From positions 1 through 10,483 of the forward strand of contig WTCI01000078.1 of NCBI GenBank assembly GCA_013138655.1: a stretch of DNA of 10,483 bases, written 5' to 3'. Shown piece by piece: positions 6,325 through 10,483 of the stretch. Position 1 is the stretch's first letter. Each line of letters opens with the position of its first letter. Below the pieces are notes generated by a model. That model was not told where the DNA came from, searched no databases, and saw nothing but the letters and a program-made list of their open reading frames with translations. The DNA is from Desulfuromonadaceae bacterium. GTDB lineage: Bacteria; Desulfobacterota; Desulfuromonadia; Desulfuromonadales; Geopsychrobacteraceae. The translations under genes and the position numbers were made by a program.

Positions 6325-7680
6325 TTAGTCATGCCGAAAAATTTTCGGTTCCAACTGATGGCGATTAAGTAATTTATAAAATTCAGTGCGGTTGCGTTTT
6401 GCCAGACGTGCAGCCAGGGTTACATTTCCCTGGGTCATTTGTAAAATACGCACAAGATAATTCCTCTCAAATTCACTTTGTGCGTCAGCCAGGGGTACAA
6501 TTTCCCCGGTCTTGCCCCGCAAGGCCTTGTTTATCTGTGCTTCCGAGATGATCGGTGTAACGGTTAATACGGCAACCTGTTCAACGACATTTATTAATTG
6601 CCGGATATTGCCTGGCCATGGTGCTGTCATCAATACTTCCATGGCTTCGGGCGAGAATGATTTAGCCACACAATTTTCAGAACGTTTTCGCAGTTGTTGC
6701 AGGAAATGATTTGCCAACAAGGAAATGTCTTCACGTCGTTCACTGAGTGGCGGTAGTTCCAGCATGACCACATTGAGCCGGTAGTACAAATCTTCACGGA
6801 AAGTACCTGCCTGAATAGCTGCATCAAGATCTGTATGTGTTGCGGAGATGACTCTTACATCGACGGGGATAGATTGAGTAGCACCGACAGGCCGAACCTC
6901 TCCTTCCTGTAGCACACGCAGCAATTTTGCTTGAAATTCAAGCGGCATATCGCCGATCTCATCCAGGAACAATGTCCCGCCATCAGCAGCTTCAATTAAA
7001 CCGGTATGGTTACGATCCGCTCCGGTAAAGGCGCCTTTACGATGGCCGAATAATTCTGACTCCAGTAGATTGTCAGGAATAGCCGCGCAATTGATCGGCA
7101 CAAAAGGCTTCTCATAGCGTGGGCTGGCATTATGAACTGCGCGTGCCAATAACTCTTTACCTGTACCGCTGTCACTCTGAATAAGTATGCTGACTTCACT
7201 TTGCGCAATACGTTGTGCCTGTTTCAGCAATTCTTCCATAGCGGGGTTTTGGGTAATTATTCTACTCCGCCAACCCAGGTCTTTTTCCTCGCTGACCTTT
7301 TCCATTGCCGGATAACATTGTTCCAGTGCGGCTTTGATATTTAAAATTAATTGTTGACTGTCAAACGGCTTGGTCAGATAACTGAAAACCCCTTTATGCG
7401 TGGCATCAACTGCATCCGGAATCGTGCCATGTGCTGTTAAGATGATAACGGGCAATGAAGGATATTTATGTTGCACCGAACTGAAAAGCGTCAATCCATC
7501 CATGCCTTCCATCCGCAAATCTGTAATAATCAAATGTGGAAGAAAAGCGTCAAGTTTACCCAGCGCCTGATGTCCACTGTTGGCAGTTTCAACCCGGAAA
7601 TCAGCTGCCGTCAATCTCAATGACAGCAATTTCAGTAACCTGGGATCATCATCAACCAGTAAAATTTTATTTTGGCTCAT
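6325..7680 (-). CDS. glrR: GlrR (QseF) sigma-54-dependent response regulator
   Basis: This 451-residue activator is phosphorylated by GlrK and opens sigma-54 RNA polymerase. Receiver domain (1-120): acidic DDD at 10-12, phospho-acceptor Asp54 in TDLRM, Thr82 and Lys104 in LTKPF. AAA+ domain (about 140-380): Walker A SDSGTGKE, an intact GAFTGA sigma-54 contact loop, Walker [14 protein letters not shown], and the arginine-finger region [12 protein letters not shown]-terminal Fis-type helix-turn-helix: [24 protein letters not shown], whose NRTEFYKLL string is characteristic of GlrR rather than NtrC. The start at 7680 overlaps the end of qseG by 14 nt; a longer frame (7728) would intrude further into qseG. 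Matching TGTC-N10-GACA boxes lie upstream of glrK. In enterobacteria glnB follows glrR; here an MFS gene does. Confidence 0.95.
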   Translation of the reverse strand: MSQNKILLVDDDPRLLKLLSLRLTAADFRVETANSGHQALGKLDAFLPHLIITDLRMEGMDGLTLFSSVQHKYPSLPVIILTAHGTIPDAVDATHKGVFSYLTKPFDSQQLILNIKAALEQCYPAMEKVSEEKDLGWRSRIITQNPAMEELLKQAQRIAQSEVSILIQSDSGTGKELLARAVHNASPRYEKPFVPINCAAIPDNLLESELFGHRKGAFTGADRNHTGLIEAADGGTLFLDEIGDMPLEFQAKLLRVLQEGEVRPVGATQSIPVDVRVISATHTDLDAAIQAGTFREDLYYRLNVVMLELPPLSERREDISLLANHFLQQLRKRSENCVAKSFSPEAMEVLMTAPWPGNIRQLINVVEQVAVLTVTPIISEAQINKALRGKTGEIVPLADAQSEFERNYLVRILQMTQGNVTLAARLAKRNRTEFYKLLNRHQLEPKIFRHD

Positions 7681-8245
7681 GAGGTATTTTATCCGTTGAG
7701 GGTGTACTGATTTCCTGCTCTCTGGCATTAATATTTTTGTCGATATTTTTAAGCTGTTTCAGTGTTGATTGTGCTTTTGTCAATTGCTCCAGCAAATTTA
7801 AAGAGATAGCGCGTTCTTCCTTCAACTGATTTTTCAGTGTCTGTTGATGACTCTGTATTTTTTTACGCCATTGAACCTCGTCCGCCAGTAACCATGCGAT
7901 TTGCTTGTCCTGAATAGCGGGTGTTTTTTCTTTTTCAAAAAAATCTTTGAGTAACTGCTCTGTCTCAGAATCATTATTTAATCTGAATTCCGGCATCCAC
8001 AGCAACATAGCCAGACGCAACTGATCACAAGGAATTTCTGCATGATTCAAACTCACTCGTAACATTGCCTGCTCCTGCTCCAGTTCTTCCACAGACATCA
8101 TCCTGAGTGCTTCATAATAGCTCAACAACCCGCCCTGTAATTGTGACTTTGTATAAATGATCGGCGCACAAGCAGAGAGCATCCAGAGCAACAATATTAA
8201 CAGCAGGGGAAATAAAATCTGGATTCGATTAGTTCCGTCACTCAT
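7667..8245 (-). CDS. qseG: QseG-like outer-membrane lipoprotein of the GlrK-GlrR system
   Basis: This 192-residue lipoprotein is encoded between kinase and regulator, the position of qseG (yfhG) in enterobacteria, where the protein is reported to interact with the kinase and stimulate it. The signal peptide (residues 1-25) ends in lipobox LSAC with acylated Cys26; Ala at +2 predicts sorting to the outer membrane. The mature part is helical, with QLQGGLLSYYEALRMMSVEELEQE after the anchor and a strong coiled coil near 140-175 (QQTLKNQLKEERA...LEQLTKAQSTLKQL). The C-terminus is low-complexity and polar. The start at 8245 has GGAGAAG four nt upstream, and its ATG overlaps the kinase stop (ATGA). 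The end overlaps glrR by 14 nt. The sequence is AT-rich and likely divergent from E. coli QseG; assignment rests on position, lipobox and coiled coil. Confidence 0.85.
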   Translation of the reverse strand: MSDGTNRIQILFPLLLILLLWMLSACAPIIYTKSQLQGGLLSYYEALRMMSVEELEQEQAMLRVSLNHAEIPCDQLRLAMLLWMPEFRLNNDSETEQLLKDFFEKEKTPAIQDKQIAWLLADEVQWRKKIQSHQQTLKNQLKEERAISLNLLEQLTKAQSTLKQLKNIDKNINAREQEISTPSTDKIPHEPK

Positions 8246-9687
8246 TTTTCTTCTCCAGTTATCGCTAAGGGCAAACAAACCCTGAGGTGTGCACCTTGAG
8301 ATGACTCTACCACCTGAATGCTGCCCTTATGTAAACGAACATAGCGTTGGGCAATGGCCAGACCCAATCCGGTACCTTTAACAGGGCTCTTGGCTGCTTG
8401 CTTTCCCTGAAAAAATGGCTCAAAAACCTGCTGCCGGTTTTCAGCGTTGATTCCAACACCCCGATCCATAACATCCAGACAAGCCATTTTGTTCTCAATG
8501 CCGAGTTTGATTTTTATTTCCGTAGCATCCGGTGAATATTTAATGGCATTGGACAATAAATTGTCGATCACCGTTCGCAATTGCTCAGGCTCACCTGGAA
8601 TCTCAACGGGGTGAATGTCTCTTTTGACACGGATGTGTCGCGGCCGCATCGCCAACTGGTGCTTTTTGATAACTTCATGGATCATTCCAGCCAGATCTAC
8701 CACCGGTTGAAGTCGAGAGGGCCTATCCTGCGCCAGGGCAAGATTAAAATTAAGCAAGTCCTCGACCTGTGTCTGTAACAGCAGGCTGCTTTCTTGCAAA
8801 ATTTTCACCACCTCAGCCTGTTCTTTATTTAGCGGCCCTACTACCTTATCACGTAATAACCCCGCCCCTTCGCGAATCGCAGTCAACGGAGTTTTTAATT
8901 CATGCGATACATGCTGTAAAAAAACGAGTTTCTGCTTATCCAGTTCAGACAGGCGCTGTCGCATCCAGTCCAGTTGTTCTCCTAGTTCACGTACATCCTG
9001 AGGACCAGATACTGAAACCGGAGTGGCCAGTTCTCCTGCGCCCAGACGGCGGATAGCTTTCCCCAGGTTACGTAATGGCCTGGTAATCAACACACTGAAA
9101 ATTCCCGCAAGTATTAGTGCTAGAGGTGTTAACGCAATCGCTTGCCATAATAACATCCGTTGCACACGTTCAATCTGTAGATTCATGGCCTCACTATCAT
9201 CAACAATCCATTCTGTTACGGCCGTGGGAATCGGGCGCACAATATCAGCCAGTTTAAACGCCGGATCGAGCTTCTGTGAATCATTCCCCGGCATGGCGTC
9301 CCATTTCTTTAACTGACCATACAGGGCCTCTTCACGTTGTGAGAGCTTGTCAATCTGGCCTGATAAATCCATTTGGACCGGTAAAGCCGACAAGCGTGCA
9401 ATAGCTCCAGTGAGCTGTTCTCGCTGAGCCTGGTAACGTTCAAGCAATATTGGGTCACGCAAAACACCATATTGCTCAGCACTTCGTTCCATGCTCAACG
9501 CTTGCGTGGTAATCAGCCGACTGGCCTCAACTGCCTGTGCAGAATCCCGCACAGCTTTTTGCATTCGCACTGCCAGCCTGTCGACCTGAAATACCGTACT
9601 GATCAGAGCAACCATCAAGGGAATAACAACCAGAAAAAAACCCAGCAAAGTAAGCTGACGAATCGAACTGGATAACCGTATTTTCAT
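8242..9687 (-). CDS. glrK: GlrK (QseE) sensor histidine kinase
   Basis: This 481-residue inner-membrane kinase is the partner of GlrR. TM1 is about 12-34 and TM2 about 179-201, enclosing a helical periplasmic sensor of about 145 residues. HAMP (about 202-255) contains RPLRNLGKAIRRLGAGEL. In the dimerisation domain the phospho-accepting His262 lies in HVSHELKTPLTAIREG; the following GLLRDKVVGPL matches the GlrK pattern (EGTELL...VVGPL) rather than generic kinases. The ATP-binding domain has the N box NLLSNAIKYSP (about 376-386), DRGVGI (about 408), FEPFF and GTGLGLAI (about 438-445), all intact. The start at 9687 follows GAGGG; a TTG in frame at 9711 is less likely. The stop overlaps the qseG ATG by 4 nt. 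A GlrR-type box centred 64 bp upstream of the start hints at autoregulation. No good sigma-70 promoter was recognised. Confidence 0.95.
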   Translation of the reverse strand: MKIRLSSSIRQLTLLGFFLVVIPLMVALISTVFQVDRLAVRMQKAVRDSAQAVEASRLITTQALSMERSAEQYGVLRDPILLERYQAQREQLTGAIARLSALPVQMDLSGQIDKLSQREEALYGQLKKWDAMPGNDSQKLDPAFKLADIVRPIPTAVTEWIVDDSEAMNLQIERVQRMLLWQAIALTPLALILAGIFSVLITRPLRNLGKAIRRLGAGELATPVSVSGPQDVRELGEQLDWMRQRLSELDKQKLVFLQHVSHELKTPLTAIREGAGLLRDKVVGPLNKEQAEVVKILQESSLLLQTQVEDLLNFNLALAQDRPSRLQPVVDLAGMIHEVIKKHQLAMRPRHIRVKRDIHPVEIPGEPEQLRTVIDNLLSNAIKYSPDATEIKIKLGIENKMACLDVMDRGVGINAENRQQVFEPFFQGKQAAKSPVKGTGLGLAIAQRYVRLHKGSIQVVESSQGAHLRVCLPLAITGEEK

Positions 9688-9742
9688 TTGGCCCTCATTG
9701 ACAGGTCGCAAATCCTGTAAGTTTTCAGACAGTTACATTGGA

Positions 9743-9760
9743 TGTCGTCAAATGGCGACG
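9743..9760. promoter_or_regulatory. GlrR binding box 1 (TGTC-N10-GACG)
   Basis: TGTCGTCAAATGGCGACG matches the known GlrR operator TGTC-N10-GACA at 7 of 8 fixed positions. It is identical to box 2 at 14 of 18 bases. It sits 55 bp upstream of the glrK start and about 180 bp upstream of the predicted EF-hand transcription start. Confidence 0.65.
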
Positions 9761-9809
9761 GTTCAGAATCCTGCATTACCGCCAGTTACCAGATTTCTTC
9801 TAAAGATAC

Positions 9810-9827
9810 TGTCGCCAGACGGCGACA
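9810..9827. promoter_or_regulatory. GlrR binding box 2 (exact TGTC-N10-GACA)
   Basis: TGTCGCCAGACGGCGACA matches the GlrR consensus exactly and is a 6+6 palindrome inside (GTCGCC/GGCGAC). It is centred about 112 bp upstream of the predicted start from the sigma-54 promoter, a typical enhancer distance. Box centres are 67 bp apart. Confidence 0.78.
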
Positions 9828-9903
9828 ATCTACCGCAGTGAACAGAGTTATGGATTGCTGTCAACAGGACCTAAGTACCTGAATAATATGTATTTATTGG
9901 TAG

Positions 9904-9920
9904 TTGGCACAAGGGCTGCA
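9904..9920 (+). promoter_or_regulatory. Sigma-54 promoter of the EF-hand gene
   Basis: TTGGCACAAGGGCTGCA has the -24 GG (9906-9907) and -12 GC (9918-9919) separated by exactly 10 nt, with a full TGGCAC -24 element and CTGCA for the TTGCA/T -12 element. The predicted start is near 9930, leaving a leader of about 55 nt. Two GlrR boxes lie upstream at enhancer distance. Confidence 0.8.
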
Positions 9921-9984
9921 ATGCTTGTGATCAATCGCATGTGGCGACTAAATGACCAACCGACTTTAGAATGGAGAAATTACT

Positions 9985-10212
9985 ATGTCAAAGAAATTAC
10001 TGATCGTTGCTCTGGCTGTTCTGGCCTCCAGTGTTGTTGTTGCGGCTGATGCCTTTACCGCGCTTGATGTAGATAACAGTGGCTCTATTAGCCAAGCTGA
10101 AGCTGTTGCTCTGCCAAGCTTGGCCGAACAATGGAAAGCTCTGGATACCGACGGGAATGGTGAACTGAGTGTTGAAGAATTTTCCAAGTATGAAGCCAAG
10201 GAATCTAAATGA
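9985..10212 (+). CDS. Small exported protein with two EF-hand calcium-binding loops
   Basis: This 75-residue protein has a cleavable signal peptide (MSKKLLIVALAVLASSVVVA, cut before ADAF), leaving a mature protein of about 55 residues consisting essentially of one EF-hand pair. Loop 1 is DVDNSGSISQAE (about 28-39) and loop 2 DTDGNGELSVEE (about 54-65). Both keep Asp at 1 and 3, Gly at 6, a hydrophobic residue at 8 and Glu at 12, so both should bind calcium. It would act in the periplasm or outside, as a calcium buffer or sensor; the partner is unknown. The start at 9985 follows GGAGA (9973-9977). It is divergent from glrK and sits directly behind a sigma-54 promoter with GlrR boxes, so GlrKR control is likely. 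A small hairpin and a strong terminator follow. Confidence 0.9.
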   Translation: MSKKLLIVALAVLASSVVVAADAFTALDVDNSGSISQAEAVALPSLAEQWKALDTDGNGELSVEEFSKYEAKESK

Positions 10213-10223
10213 TTAAAGGATGG

Positions 10224-10251
10224 CAGACAGTATAGGACTCCATACTGCCTG
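10224..10251 (+). repeat. Hairpin just after the EF-hand stop codon
   Basis: CAGACAGTAT (10224-10233) and ATACTGCCTG (10242-10251) are inverted copies with one A-C mismatch around an 8-nt loop. No T-tract follows. It may stabilise the 3' end of the short mRNA. Confidence 0.4.
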
Positions 10252-10277
10252 TACTGCTAGATCAATGAAAGAGGGGG

Positions 10278-10314
10278 AAAAGCTCCGCACATGTTCACAT
10301 GCGGAGCTTTTCTT
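10278..10314 (+). terminator. Rho-independent terminator of the EF-hand gene
   Basis: AAAAGCTCCGCA (10278-10289) pairs perfectly with TGCGGAGCTTTT (10300-10311) around a 10-nt loop; the T-tract continues TCTT. The A-tract on the left makes it usable leftward as well. Confidence 0.88.
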
Positions 10315-10326
10315 ATTGGAATAAAA

Positions 10327-10436
10327 GAGGGACATCCCCGAATGGCATTAGTTTAAGGGTTCGTAGCACGCTCCCCAGCAAAACCGGGACTGTCCCCACC
10401 GGCTCCTGAGCGAAGGCGAAGGGTGGGGGCTGTCCC
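10327..10436. repeat. Palindromic REP-like or mobile-element-end region at the window edge
   Basis: GAGGGACATCCCCG (10327-10340) starts a stretch with GGGACTGTCCCCACC (10386-10400) and its imperfect inverted copy GGTGGGGGCTGTCCC (10422-10436; 12 of 15 positions). Such GGGAC-GTCCC palindromes often border transposase-associated repeats in Proteobacteria. No transposase frame is visible before the window ends, so the type of element is open. Confidence 0.4.
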
Positions 10437-10483
10437 AGGCTTTTGCGATGCGAACCACCACAGTTTCATAACCGTAAAGCCGG

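Noticed and set aside
9859..9949. Third GlrR box between box 2 and the sigma-54 promoter
   Set aside because: Only isolated half-sites occur (TGTC at 9859, GGCGACT near 9943); neither has its partner at 10-nt spacing.
1..10483. CRISPR array, tRNA or rRNA genes
   Set aside because: No regular direct repeats, no cloverleaf-type sequence with a T-loop motif and no rRNA-conserved stretches were seen.

Overview
This 10.5 kb window comes from a proteobacterium with an outer membrane. It holds an outer-membrane beta-barrel, an outer-membrane-type lipoprotein and a sigma-54 enhancer-binding regulator. The right part (about 6300-10483) is clearly gammaproteobacterial in gene content: a glrK-qseG-glrR (qseE-qseG-qseF) operon in the enterobacterial gene order. 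The left part (1-6282) is more GC-rich by eye. Its GEMM-type leader and its VWA/Ig/barrel protein would also fit Desulfuromonadota. Either the genome is a mosaic or the lineage is one I cannot place.

Layout. 1-257: the last codons of a BrnT-type toxin and a complete BrnA/CopG-type antitoxin, followed by a strong rho-independent terminator. 258-547: intergenic, with an 11-bp inverted repeat. 548-835: a small gene of unknown function. 836-1276: mostly non-coding, with an intrinsic terminator and a probably frameshifted small ORF directly behind the next gene. 1277-4219 (minus): a 980-residue surface protein with a signal peptide, a complete VWA domain, Ig-like modules and a C-terminal eight-strand barrel. 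Its roughly 270-nt leader holds a GEMM-I (cyclic-dinucleotide riboswitch) candidate whose 3' part is shared with a terminator stem. 4500-4968: no gene, with a 13-bp perfect inverted repeat. 4969-6216 (minus): an MFS transporter.

6325-9687 (minus): glrK (histidine kinase), qseG (lipoprotein) and glrR (sigma-54 response regulator), translationally coupled by overlaps. The usual enterobacterial downstream partner glnB is absent, and the MFS gene follows instead. 9985-10212 (plus, divergent): a small exported protein with two EF-hands. The 297-bp divergent region carries two GlrR-type boxes (TGTC-N10-GAC[AG]) and a sigma-54 promoter with exact GG-N10-GC spacing pointing at the EF-hand gene. GlrKR therefore very likely drives a neighbouring calcium-binding exported protein, a protein-coding target unlike the sRNA gene glmY. 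10278-10314 is that gene's terminator. The window ends in a repeat-rich, palindrome-containing stretch resembling REP or mobile-element ends.

Two signalling circuits can be read from the DNA: a cyclic-dinucleotide leader controlling a surface VWA protein, and a GlrK/QseG/GlrR-sigma-54 circuit controlling an EF-hand protein and possibly its own operon.
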